A stretch of DNA of 7,740 nucleotides from an uncultured Collinsella sp. (GCA_900549085.1 URMO01000084.1:1-7740); one strand, 5' to 3'; counted from the stretch's first letter, positions 1 to 6,218 are shown. A program made the numbers and translations. The notes: generated by a model from the letters alone, not told the origin.

Positions 1-296
1 GTATCGCCAAGGGCGCTGGCGTGACCCCCACTGAGGTCAATAGCCTTATGAAGCAGTGGGGTGAGATGAACAAGATGATGGGCCGCATGCGCACGATGGC
101 CAATCAGGCGCATGCCGGCGGCAAGAAGGGCAAAAAGGGTAAGAAGGGCAAAAAGATGCGCATGCCCAATATTCCCGGTCTGGATGCCATGGGTCTGGGC
201 GGCATGGGCGGCCTGGGCGGCCTGGGAACGGGCGGTCCTAAGTCCGATATGGATTTGCTGCGTCAGATGGAAGCGCAGATGCGCAATAAGAAGTAA
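1..296 (+). CDS. ffh: Signal recognition particle protein Ffh (SRP54), C-terminal end only
   Basis: This is the last 98 or so codons of Ffh, the GTPase that binds 4.5S RNA and signal sequences to deliver nascent membrane proteins to FtsY. The gene enters from the left edge. The first readable residues, IAKGAGVTPTEVNSLMKQ, match the SRP54 M-domain RNA-binding region, and the following helix is methionine-rich (KMMGRMRTM), as expected of the signal-binding M domain. The NG GTPase domain lies outside the window. After the M domain comes a low-complexity tail: four Gly-Lys-Lys repeats, then a Gly/Met/Leu-rich stretch, then a charged end. Gly/Met-rich tails are known in actinobacterial and other Ffh proteins; the neat lysine repeat is more unusual. 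The TAA stop is followed at once by a strong hairpin. Confidence 0.94.
   Translation, partial: IAKGAGVTPTEVNSLMKQWGEMNKMMGRMRTMANQAHAGGKKGKKGKKGKKMRMPNIPGLDAMGLGGMGGLGGLGTGGPKSDMDLLRQMEAQMRNKK
120..155 (+). repeat. Four tandem 9-bp units encoding Gly-Lys-Lys in ffh
   Basis: Four in-frame copies of a 9-bp unit (GGY-AAR-AAR) encode (GKK)x4 just after the Ffh M-domain helix. The units differ only at wobble positions, so the repeat probably arose by slippage and has since drifted. The basic patch could contact 4.5S RNA or the ribosome; that is inference. Copy number is likely to vary between strains. Confidence 0.8.
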
Positions 297-314
297 CGGC
301 TTGATTGAGTCGAC

Positions 315-360
315 AACGGCGAAGGCCGCCTGGATGGTACTCCAGGCGGCCTTCGCCGTT
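315..360. terminator. Perfect 20-bp-stem hairpin, bidirectional terminator between ffh and the DUF134 gene
   Basis: Bases 315-334 and 341-360 are exact reverse complements around a 6-base loop (335-340). The stem is GC-rich in the middle with AAC/GTT at its foot. It sits 18 bp after the ffh stop and 53 bp past the stop of the convergent minus-strand gene, so it can serve both. The plus-strand flank (TGTTCG) is only slightly T-rich, so the very long stem would have to do most of the work. Confidence 0.8.
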
Positions 361-413
361 TGTTCGCTGGTTGTCACACACGTGGAAGCGTGCTTGCGCC
401 AGGGCACGTGCCG

Positions 414-1178
414 TTAGTGACAGCCGCAGCCCTCGTGACCCTCGTGCTCGTGATGGCCGTGGCAGCTGCAGGACTCACTATGTTCGTGGGCATGGGCGTG
501 GTCGTGGCCGTGGCAGCCGCACGTGGCCTCGCCGTTCTGTGCGAGCGTGCCGGCGATAAGGGCCTCGACGCAAGCGTCGCAGCTGCCCTGGGCGCCTGCG
601 TATACCGTGATGCCGGCTTGGGCAAGCGCGTTGATAGCGCCGCCGCCGATGCCGCCGCAGATGAGCGTGTCCACGCCGCCGTTGGCGAGCAGGCCCGCTA
701 GGGCGCCGTGGCCGGTGCCGCCGGTGCCCACGACCTGCTCGCTGAGTACCTTGCCGTCCTGAACGTCGTAGATCTTGAACTGCTCGCTGCGGCCAAAGTG
801 CATAAAGATGTTGCCGTTGTCGTACGTGGTTGCCATCCTCATGGTGTCGACCTCCTTTGCTGGCCATACGGCCGTCGTTGTGGTGATGGGGGAGTACGCG
901 ATATTGCCGCCTTCGATGACGATTGCCCGTCCATTGACCAGCGCGTTTGCCACCTTGCGATGCGCTCGACTGCAAATTGCCGCCACCGTGGCGCGCGCGA
1001 TGCCCATCTGCTGTGCGACTGCCTCTTGGTTAAGGCCTTCCAGGTCGCACAGGCGCAGCACCTCGAGTTCGTCGATCGTCATGTCGATGGCATCTCCGCT
1101 GGCTAGGCCGTCAGGGGTAAAGCCGCGGTATTCGGGGATGATCCCGACGCGGCGCAGTTTCTCGCGTCTTCCTGCCAT
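414..1178 (-). CDS. DUF134 HTH / NifX-like cluster-binding fusion with Cys/His-rich tail
   Basis: A 254-residue protein in three parts. Residues 1-95 are a DUF134 domain, a family predicted to bind DNA through a sigma-region-4-like helix-turn-helix; here the HTH is about 46-73 (LNQEAVAQQMGIARATV) and the family signature NALVNGRAIVIEGGN is at 78-92. Residues 113-215 resemble the NifX/NifB-C dinitrogenase-cofactor-binding fold, with the HFGR motif at 127-130 and GGIGGGA at 175-181. Residues 220-254 form a tail with 12 His and 6 Cys, including three CxCH motifs. The ATG at 1178 is chosen because AAGGAG (1184-1189) lies 5 bases upstream; the GTG at 1184 overlaps that site. Separate DUF134 and NifX-like proteins are well known, and the functions of both are poorly defined. 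I infer a metal- or cluster-responsive regulator. A strong ribosome binding site within the gene, at the domain junction, may yield a second, shorter product. Confidence 0.88.
   Translation of the reverse strand: MAGRREKLRRVGIIPEYRGFTPDGLASGDAIDMTIDELEVLRLCDLEGLNQEAVAQQMGIARATVAAICSRAHRKVANALVNGRAIVIEGGNIAYSPITTTTAVWPAKEVDTMRMATTYDNGNIFMHFGRSEQFKIYDVQDGKVLSEQVVGTGGTGHGALAGLLANGGVDTLICGGIGGGAINALAQAGITVYAGAQGSCDACVEALIAGTLAQNGEATCGCHGHDHAHAHEHSESCSCHGHHEHEGHEGCGCH
842..858 (-). promoter_or_regulatory. Internal ribosome binding site and start for a stand-alone NifX-domain product
   Basis: Read on the minus strand, AAAGGAGGT (850-858) lies 7 bases before an in-frame ATG at 842. This is the strongest Shine-Dalgarno sequence in the window and it falls exactly at the linker between the two domains. 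Translation from here would give 142 residues: the complete NifX-like domain plus the Cys/His tail. It looks like the original start of a separate nifX-type gene that became fused in frame to the DUF134 gene upstream. Whether it is still used cannot be told from sequence. Confidence 0.6.
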
Positions 1179-1192
1179 GCGCACTCCTTATC

Positions 1193-1204
1193 TGACATAT
1201 GTCA
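1193..1204. promoter_or_regulatory. Palindromic operator candidate, proximal copy
   Basis: TGACATATGTCA is a perfect 12-bp palindrome lying over the predicted transcription start of the DUF134-NifX gene and just upstream of its ribosome binding site. A protein bound here would block initiation. A second copy of the same core lies 53 bp away. The likely ligand is the adjacent HTH protein, by the usual logic of autoregulation; this is inference. Confidence 0.55.
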
Positions 1205-1209
1205 ACAAT

Positions 1210-1237
1210 AGAATAGCGAACGCGCAGATTTGCGCAA
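1210..1237 (-). promoter_or_regulatory. Predicted promoter of the DUF134-NifX gene
   Basis: On the minus strand TTGCGC (1232-1237) and TATTCT (1210-1215) are separated by 16 bp and fit a sigma-70-type -35/-10 pair, each imperfect. Transcription would begin near 1203, inside the palindrome at 1193-1204, leaving a leader of about 25 bases that carries the AAGGAG site. The placement between two matching palindromes supports the call more than the hexamers do. Confidence 0.45.
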
Positions 1238-1240
1238 TGA

Positions 1241-1262
1241 ATTTCTGGCATATGTCAGAAAT
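1241..1262. promoter_or_regulatory. Palindromic operator candidate, distal copy
   Basis: ATTTCTGGCATATGTCAGAAAT is a 22-bp palindrome with a single mismatched pair. It shares the core TG(A/G)CATATGTCA with the proximal site. It lies just upstream of the predicted -35 of the DUF134-NifX promoter and about 20 bp upstream of the thyA -35 region, so it could influence either gene. Confidence 0.55.
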
Positions 1263-1281
1263 TGAGGGCTTATGTTTGGGC

Positions 1282-1310
1282 TGTGGGGCTGCGTGCGCCT
1301 GGGCTACAAT
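1282..1310 (+). promoter_or_regulatory. Predicted thyA-folA promoter
   Basis: TACAAT (1305-1310) is a good -10 hexamer 34 bp before the thyA start codon. The matching -35 position, 17 bp upstream (1282-1287, TGTGGG), is poor, so the promoter may be weak or need an activator. The resulting leader would be about 28 bases and contain only the ribosome binding site. Confidence 0.4.
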
Positions 1311-1344
1311 GAATCTCGCTTGTAGGCGACTGACAGGAGGGTCA

Positions 1345-2193
1345 ATGAGCAAGGCTGATCAACAGTTTGTAACCATGTGCCGCGATATCTTGGACCATGG
1401 CACCACGACCGAGGGCCAAAAGGTCCGCCCGGTGTGGGAGGACGGCACCCCTGCCTATACCATTAAAAACTTTGGTGTCACGGCGCGCTACGACCTGCGC
1501 GAGGAGTTCCCGGCGCTCACGTTGCGCCGTACGGCGCTCAAGTCTGCCATGGACGAGATCCTGTGGATCTATCAAAAGAAGTCCAATAACGTGCATGACC
1601 TCAACAGCCATATCTGGGATGAGTGGGCCGACGAGACCGGCTCCATCGGCAAAGCCTACGGGTACCAGATTGGCCAGAAGAGCCATTATGCCGAGGGCGA
1701 CTTTGACCAGATGGACCGTGTGCTGTACGACCTCAAACACACGCCGTACAGCCGCCGCATTATGACGAACACCTATGTGTTTAGCGACCTGTCCGAGATG
1801 CACCTGTATCCGTGCGCCTACGGCGTGACGTATAACGTGACGCTGCGCCCGCAGGACGACAAACCGACGCTCAACATGATTCTCAACCAGCGCAGCCAGG
1901 ATATTTTGGCCGCGAACAACTGGAATGTGTGCCAGTACGCCATTTTGCTGATGATGGTTGCGCAGTCGGTCGATATGATTCCCGGCGAGCTGCTGCACGT
2001 GATCGCCGATGCCCACATTTACGACCGTCATGTCGATATCGTCCGCGAGCTTATCGAGCGTCCGCAGTTTGCCGCGCCCAAGGTAACGCTCAACCCCGAT
2101 GTGCATGACTTCTACGCGTTTACGACCGATGATCTGATCGTCGAGGGCTATGAGCACGGCCCGCAGGTCAAGAACATTCCCATTGCGGTGTAG
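1345..2193 (+). CDS. thyA: Thymidylate synthase ThyA
   Basis: A 282-residue ThyA, which makes dTMP from dUMP using methylene-tetrahydrofolate as both carbon donor and reductant, releasing dihydrofolate. Hallmarks are present: the catalytic cysteine in LYPCAYG (Cys157), the phosphate-binding arginines in YSRR (137-138), the RSQD motif (183-186), the dUMP-recognising Asn in NNWNVCQY (194) and DAHIYDRH (222-229). Overall it resembles the Bacillus-type ThyA more than the E. coli one, for example in ELLWIYQKKSN-like and VHDFYAFT-like segments; this is from memory of the family. The start is fixed by AGGAGG (1335-1340) 4 bases before the ATG. The frame is open for a long way upstream, but the family N-terminus begins here. 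folA follows after 9 bp, so the product DHF is recycled by the partner gene. Confidence 0.97.
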   Translation: MSKADQQFVTMCRDILDHGTTTEGQKVRPVWEDGTPAYTIKNFGVTARYDLREEFPALTLRRTALKSAMDEILWIYQKKSNNVHDLNSHIWDEWADETGSIGKAYGYQIGQKSHYAEGDFDQMDRVLYDLKHTPYSRRIMTNTYVFSDLSEMHLYPCAYGVTYNVTLRPQDDKPTLNMILNQRSQDILAANNWNVCQYAILLMMVAQSVDMIPGELLHVIADAHIYDRHVDIVRELIERPQFAAPKVTLNPDVHDFYAFTTDDLIVEGYEHGPQVKNIPIAV

Positions 2194-2202
2194 GTGGCGC
2201 TC

Positions 2203-2721
2203 ATGACGTGTAAGCTTTCTGCTATCGTCGCCGTGTGCGATGACTGGGGTATTGGGTGCGAGGGCGACATGGTGGTGTCCAACCGTGCCGACATGCGTCA
2301 TTTTGTGGCGCGCACCAAAGGTTGCCCGGTCATTATGGGACGCAAGACGCTGTTGAGTTTTCCCGGCGGACGACCGCTCAAGAATCGCCGCAACATTGTG
2401 CTCACGCGCGACGAGGGCTTTGCCCCCGAGGGCGTTGACGTGGTGCATAGCGTTGACGAGGCCTTGGCCGCCGTGGCCGATGAGCCCGTTGCGCGGGTGA
2501 TTGGCGGCGGCGAGGTGTATCGGCAGTTTTTGCCGTATTGCGCCGAGGCCGAGGTTACGCATAACCATTGCGTGCATGACGTGGATACGTACTTTCCCGA
2601 TTTGGATGCCGATCCCGCGTGGGAGATTGCGAGGCGTGGCGGTGTTGCCACGATTGCCGCGGGCGAGGGTGACGAGGGTCTCGATTATGAGTTCGTGACG
2701 TATCGTCGCGTTGAGGCGTAA
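2203..2721 (+). CDS. folA: Dihydrofolate reductase
   Basis: A 172-residue DHFR that reduces dihydrofolate to tetrahydrofolate with NADPH in the cytoplasm, and is the target of trimethoprim. Visible landmarks are the N-terminal strand LSAIVAVCDDWGIG (5-18), the active-site acid in RADM (Asp30), the NADPH-binding VIMGRKT (43-49), RRNIVLTRD (62-70), the second nucleotide-binding glycines IGGGEVYRQFLP (100-111) and DTYFPD (128-133). The usual LPW segment before the catalytic acid reads MVVSN, as in clostridial-type enzymes. The ATG at 2203 is preceded by AGGTGG (2192-2197), which overlaps the thyA stop; a GTG at 2194 is too close to that site. The 9-bp gap implies translational coupling to thyA. 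An alternative symbol is dfrA. Confidence 0.95.
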   Translation: MTCKLSAIVAVCDDWGIGCEGDMVVSNRADMRHFVARTKGCPVIMGRKTLLSFPGGRPLKNRRNIVLTRDEGFAPEGVDVVHSVDEALAAVADEPVARVIGGGEVYRQFLPYCAEAEVTHNHCVHDVDTYFPDLDADPAWEIARRGGVATIAAGEGDEGLDYEFVTYRRVEA

Positions 2722-2765
2722 ATCGTCTGGCGTGAACGGTATCATCGGGTTGTTTGAATGCATGG

Positions 2766-2790
2766 GGCGGCGCTTAGCGTCGCCTCGTTT
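2766..2790 (+). terminator. Weak terminator candidate after folA
   Basis: GGCGGCGC and GCGTCGCC (2766-2784) form an 8-bp stem with one G-U pair around a 3-base loop, followed by TCGTTT. The stem is GC-rich but the T tract is short. It would end the thyA-folA transcript before the methyltransferase gene. Confidence 0.4.
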
Positions 2791-2830
2791 GGTATAGATG
2801 TGCTGTAAAGAAGGGTGCGGGCTGGCTGCT

Positions 2831-3745
2831 ATGACTGATGCCGTTGAGGTGCTGCGAATCGATTCGCTCGAGGACGAGCGGCTCGATGCCTACGTGCGAC
2901 TGACCGAGCGCGAGCTGCGCTGCGTGCTGGAGCCGCAAAAGGGCATCTTTATCGCCGAGAGTGCCAAGGTCATCGAGCGTGCGGTTCGCGCCGGATACGA
3001 GCCGGTGAGCTTTCTTTTGGGCGAGCGCTGGCTCGACCAGATGATGCCGCTGTTTGAGCGCCTGGCGGTACGCGAAAGTGCGGGCCCAGTTCCCGTGTTC
3101 ATGGCCTCGATGGAGCTTATGGAGCAGCTGACGGGCTTTAACGTGACGCGCGGTGCGCTCGCGGCGTTTCGTCGCCCGCGTCAGATTCCGGTCGATGAGT
3201 TCTTGGGCGGCGTCGTCGAGGCGGCGGGGGAGCGTCCGGTGCGCGTGTGCGTGCTCGAGGGCATTGTCGACCACACCAACGTCGGCGCGATTTTCCGCTC
3301 GGCGGCTGCGCTGAACGTCGATGGCATTTTGGTGAGCCCCACGTGCTGTGACCCGCTGTACCGTCGCTCTGCCCGCGTGAGCATGGGCACGGTGTTCCAG
3401 GTGCCCTGGACACGCATTGGCAGCGAGGCGCGCGTATGGCCGCATGATGGGCTGGCGGCGTTACACGATGCCGGCTTTTCGTGTGCCGCTATGGCGTTGA
3501 CGGATGATTCGGTGTCGTTGGACGATCCCGTGCTGCAGGAGATTGACCGCCTGGCAATCTTTATGGGCACCGAGGGTGCTGGCTTGGGCGCCAAGACCAT
3601 TGCAGGCTGTGGTCGCGCCGTGCGTATTCCGATGGCGCATGGGGTCGATTCGCTCAACGTGGCCGCGGCAAGTGCTGTCGCCTTTTGGCAGCTGTGCCCG
3701 CATGTGAGCAACGAGTACCACTACCAGCCGGGGCTGTATCACTAG
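2831..3745 (+). CDS. SpoU/TrmH-family RNA 2'-O-ribose methyltransferase
   Basis: A 304-residue S-adenosylmethionine-dependent RNA ribose methyltransferase of the knotted SPOUT superfamily. The C-terminal catalytic domain has all three SpoU motifs: motif 1 DHTNVGAIFRSAAA (147-160) with the conserved Asn and Arg, motif 2 FMGTEGAGL (244-252), and motif 3 IPMAHGVDSLNVAAASAV (266-283). The N-terminal third, with LTERELR (24-30) and IFIAESAKVIERAV (39-52), matches the substrate-binding extension of rRNA and tRNA methylases of this group. The exact target nucleotide cannot be read from the sequence. An ATG at 2798 extends the frame by 11 residues but has no ribosome binding site, and it overlaps a TATAGA (2793-2798) that could be a -10. 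The ATG at 2831 also lacks a good site but matches the usual family N-terminus. Confidence 0.9.
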   Translation: MTDAVEVLRIDSLEDERLDAYVRLTERELRCVLEPQKGIFIAESAKVIERAVRAGYEPVSFLLGERWLDQMMPLFERLAVRESAGPVPVFMASMELMEQLTGFNVTRGALAAFRRPRQIPVDEFLGGVVEAAGERPVRVCVLEGIVDHTNVGAIFRSAAALNVDGILVSPTCCDPLYRRSARVSMGTVFQVPWTRIGSEARVWPHDGLAALHDAGFSCAAMALTDDSVSLDDPVLQEIDRLAIFMGTEGAGLGAKTIAGCGRAVRIPMAHGVDSLNVAAASAVAFWQLCPHVSNEYHYQPGLYH

Positions 3746-3870
3746 GCAGTTATTCCGCACCGCGCTCTAATTCGAGGTGTTTCGGTCGCCGCCAGTCGGT
3801 GCTAAGCTGGTTTTGGCTTTGGTTTTAAATTGCTGTTTTGTTGTTTGTCGTATGCTTGTGGGGAGGGCGT

Positions 3871-5220
3871 GTGGCTAAGAAATCTACGGCTATCGATGTA
3901 ACGCAAGGTGTTATTTGGCAGCAATTGCTGTCGCTGTGCGTTCCCATCTTCTTTAGCTCGTTTTTTCAGCAGGCCTACACGCTTATCGGTACCTATATCG
4001 TCGGCCAGTTTGGCGGCAAGCTCGCATTGGGCGGCATCCAGGCCACGATGGTGCTCACCGAGCTCTGCATTGGCTTTTGCGTTGGCGTCGGCGCCGGCTG
4101 CGCAGTCATTACCGGTCAGTATTTTGGCCAGCACGATGATGAGCGACTGAGCCGTTCGGTCCATACGGCCATGACGCTCGCGCTGGTGGGCGGTATCGTT
4201 TTCTCGATTCTTGGCATAGTGTTCGTTGAGCCCATGCTGGTGCTTATGAACACGCCGCATGAACTATTGGCCGAGGGCGTGGCCTATGCTCGTTGCTATT
4301 TTGCCGCCATGGTTGCGGCGCTGCTACTCAATATGGGAACGGCACTGCTGCGCGCCGTGGGCGACACGCGCGGGCCTGCTGTGATCATCGCTTCCGGCTG
4401 CCTTGTTAATGCGGTGCTGGATGTCATCTTCGTTGCTGTGCTTCATATGGAGGCTCTGGGCTGCGGCATCGCGGTGGCGCTGACTATTTGCTCCAATGCC
4501 ACGATGATCGTGATTCGTATGATGCACGCACCGGGTGCGTGGCGGCTTTCACTGTCCAAACTCGGCATTGATCCTCGCATTTGTAAGAGCATGATCTCGT
4601 GTGGTCTGCCGCTTGGCTTTCAGTCTGCCGCCTATTCGATTTCCAACGTTTTGATTCAGGTGTCGGTCAATTCGTTTGGTGCCGATGTCACCACGGCGTG
4701 GGGTCTTTCGGGCCGCTTAGATGGCATTGTCTGGATGGTTACCGAGGCGCTTGGCGTGTCGATCACCACGTTCTCGGCACAGAACTTTGGCGCGCGCAAC
4801 TACGAGCGCATGCGCAAGGGCTACCATACGTCGCTCGTACTGTCGTTTATGCTCATTGGTGGCCTGTCTGCCGTGCTGCTGGTGTTCTCGGGTCCGTTGT
4901 CGCGTCTGTTTGTCGATGATGCTTCGATTTCGGCGTACACCACGACGATTCTTCACTTTATCGCGCCGTTCTACGCGATTTTCTCGATTATCGAAAACGC
5001 GTCGGGCTCCATTCGCGGTGCCGGCGTGAGCTTGCAGCCCATGCTGCTCACGATTTTTGGCACTGTCGTGCTCAGGGTGATCTGGGTGTTTGCGATTATG
5101 CCGTTTGATCCGTCCCTTGAGCACCTGCTGCTGGTTTACCCCGTAACCTGGCTTATCACGGCTACGATGTTCACCATCTACCACCACAGCGGCAACTGGC
5201 TCGGTCGCGCCACCGCCTAG
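3871..5220 (+). CDS. MATE-family multidrug/cation antiporter
   Basis: A 449-residue inner-membrane transporter of the MATE (NorM/DinF-like) family, which exports drugs or metabolites in exchange for Na+ or H+. It is of standard length and hydrophobic throughout, consistent with 12 membrane segments. The opening VTQGVIWQQLLSLCVPIFFSSFFQQAY (split here as 10-19 and 20-36) and IVGQFGG (43-49) are typical. The two halves carry matching loop motifs, QYFGQHDDERL (83-93) and QNFGARNYERM (304-314), reflecting the family's internal duplication. GTG at 3871 is chosen because GGAGG ends 4 bases upstream (3862-3866); the frame is open further upstream from a TTG at 3838 without support. Substrate is not predictable. 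The 125-bp region before it is T-rich (3811-3846) with no convincing terminator or promoter. Its 3' end is partly copied beyond the downstream mobile element. Confidence 0.93.
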   Translation: MAKKSTAIDVTQGVIWQQLLSLCVPIFFSSFFQQAYTLIGTYIVGQFGGKLALGGIQATMVLTELCIGFCVGVGAGCAVITGQYFGQHDDERLSRSVHTAMTLALVGGIVFSILGIVFVEPMLVLMNTPHELLAEGVAYARCYFAAMVAALLLNMGTALLRAVGDTRGPAVIIASGCLVNAVLDVIFVAVLHMEALGCGIAVALTICSNATMIVIRMMHAPGAWRLSLSKLGIDPRICKSMISCGLPLGFQSAAYSISNVLIQVSVNSFGADVTTAWGLSGRLDGIVWMVTEALGVSITTFSAQNFGARNYERMRKGYHTSLVLSFMLIGGLSAVLLVFSGPLSRLFVDDASISAYTTTILHFIAPFYAIFSIIENASGSIRGAGVSLQPMLLTIFGTVVLRVIWVFAIMPFDPSLEHLLLVYPVTWLITATMFTIYHHSGNWLGRATA

Positions 5221-5233
5221 CCATTAGGGACGT
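5201..5233 (+). repeat. Direct repeat, left copy (3' end of MATE gene plus first repeat unit)
   Basis: This stretch, covering the last codons and stop of the MATE gene and the next 13 bases, recurs at 6267-6299 in the same orientation with 30 of 33 positions identical. The two copies bracket the RAYT element. Confidence 0.85.
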
Positions 5234-5250
5234 TCTTAAACGACTAGTCG
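5223..5250 (+). repeat. REP-like unit 1, tandem with the left inverted repeat
   Basis: The unit has the form AT(T)AGGGACGTTCTTAAA followed by CGACTAGTCG, and is repeated immediately at 5251-5277 with small changes. Bases 5239-5252 form a perfect 14-bp palindrome centred on CTAG. Units like this, with GGGGACG at one end, are commonly associated with Y1/RAYT transposases in gut bacteria (recalled, not searched). Confidence 0.8.
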
Positions 5251-5292
5251 TTGGGGACGTTCTTAAATGACTAGTCGTTTGGGACACTCTTT
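5251..5292 (+). repeat. Left 42-bp inverted repeat of the RAYT element
   Basis: This 42-bp sequence, beginning TTGGGGACGTTCTTAAATGA and ending GGGACACTCTTT, matches the reverse complement of 6219-6260 at 40 of 42 positions. It contains an imperfect 16-bp palindrome at 5265-5280 centred on CTAG. The pairing stops cleanly on both sides, which defines the element's ends. Confidence 0.88.
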
Positions 5293-5421
5293 GCGACACG
5301 AATTTCGGGTTTTCATCCAGTTTGTCTTGCACACCCTTGTAAACTGGCAGAACGGGCTCAGCAAATTAGATCGTCCGCGCCTATCAGATGTTGCCCGGTG
5401 GGTTTTTGATGGGAGGGCGAT

Positions 5422-6192
5422 ATGCCAAGAACGGGTCGTGTCGTTTCGTTGACGGGCTATAACCACATTATCGCGCGTGGAAATGGCGGCATTTGCATCT
5501 TTGAAGACGACGAGGATCGATATCGGATGCTCACGTTGTTCGAGGGCAAACTCGTTGGCAATGGTGTTGGCGTTACGGCGTGGTGCCTCATGTCGAACCA
5601 TTTTCATCTCATGGTCGATGACCCTAACGGAAGAATCTCATCTTGCATGAGCGGCATCCTTACCTCATATGCTAAGTATTTCAATCGCAAAACTGACCGT
5701 GTTGGTCATTTGTTTCAGGATCGGTTTAAGAATATTCCAGTTGAGAATGATATTCAGGCAATTGCGCTCGCTGACTACATCCATATGAACCCAGTTAAGG
5801 CGGGTGTTTCCGCTGTCGATAGATATCGCTGGTCTAGCTATCGAGCATATGCGTATGGTTATGACGGGTTTGGGTTTTGCGATCCAGGTATAGTGTTGGA
5901 ACTCGTGGGCGGTTCGCTGGAGTATCGGCATTTTCTTGATGAGCGACTAGAGAGCGCAGCTTGTGATGCCGAGACCCGTACTCGTGTTATCGGTGATGAG
6001 GTGCTCAAAATCGCGAAGGAGATTGCTTTGCCTGTTTCTCTTTCCGACATTAAGGCGATGACTCCAGCCGAGCGCAGACCGATTCTTTGCAAAATGCGGA
6101 AATCAGGTCTTACGGTTAATCAAATTGTTAGGGCGGTTGGTCTTGGCCGCGCAACGGTTGCGAATGGCACGTCGGGTTGGCGTGAATTTTAG
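5422..6192 (+). CDS. REP-associated tyrosine transposase (RAYT, Y1_Tnp family)
   Basis: A 256-residue HUH-type single-strand DNA nuclease/transposase. The N-terminal signature YNHIIARGNGG (13-23) leads to the HUH pair His60-Phe61-His62 in MSNHFHLMV. Two candidate nucleophiles, Tyr83 and Tyr86, lie in the motif SYAKYFNRK. They are followed by the family's GHLFQDRFKN (95-104) and YIHMNPVKAG (119-128). All expected catalytic parts are present, so the enzyme may be active. The C-terminal 45 residues contain a likely helix-turn-helix (LTVNQIVRAVGLGRATV, 230-246), seen in longer members of the family and plausibly used to recognise the repeats. The ATG at 5422 has GGGAGG five bases upstream. No accessory genes such as TnpB are present. 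It is flanked by palindromic repeats on both sides, the arrangement expected of RAYTs. Confidence 0.93.
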   Translation: MPRTGRVVSLTGYNHIIARGNGGICIFEDDEDRYRMLTLFEGKLVGNGVGVTAWCLMSNHFHLMVDDPNGRISSCMSGILTSYAKYFNRKTDRVGHLFQDRFKNIPVENDIQAIALADYIHMNPVKAGVSAVDRYRWSSYRAYAYGYDGFGFCDPGIVLELVGGSLEYRHFLDERLESAACDAETRTRVIGDEVLKIAKEIALPVSLSDIKAMTPAERRPILCKMRKSGLTVNQIVRAVGLGRATVANGTSGWREF

Positions 6193-6212
6193 GGCCGGGA
6201 TTTTGCCCTTTT
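6191..6212 (+). terminator. Weak hairpin with T tract after the RAYT gene
   Basis: AGGGC and GCCCT (6191-6209) can form a 5-bp stem around a 9-base loop, followed by TTT. It overlaps the stop codon of the transposase gene. The stem is short, so this is only a possible terminator. Confidence 0.3.
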
Positions 6213-6218
6213 CCCAAG

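Noticed and set aside
775..1344. Upstream extension of the thyA reading frame to a 472-residue protein
   Set aside because: The extension overlaps the DUF134-NifX gene on the other strand and has no family resemblance, while a good ribosome binding site and the family N-terminus place the start at 1345.
1342..2763. A 473-codon open frame antisense to thyA and folA
   Set aside because: It mirrors two unmistakable genes, has a biased His/Val/Arg/Asn composition typical of a complementary-strand shadow in GC-rich DNA, and matches no family I recognise.
2774..3445. Long minus-strand open frame opposite the methyltransferase gene
   Set aside because: It is a shadow of the SpoU-family gene, with Arg/His/Ala-rich composition and no ribosome binding site or recognisable motif.
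3838..3870. TTG start 11 codons upstream for the MATE gene
   Set aside because: No ribosome binding site precedes it, whereas GTG at 3871 has GGGGAGG just upstream and gives the usual family N-terminus.
3746..3870. Terminator or small RNA in the T-rich gap before the MATE gene
   Set aside because: There are T runs but only 4-bp stems next to them, and no convincing -35/-10 pair with correct spacing.
5263..5607. Minus-strand open frame across the left repeat and the RAYT start
   Set aside because: It overlaps the transposase coding region and repeats, and the peptide shows no recognisable domain.
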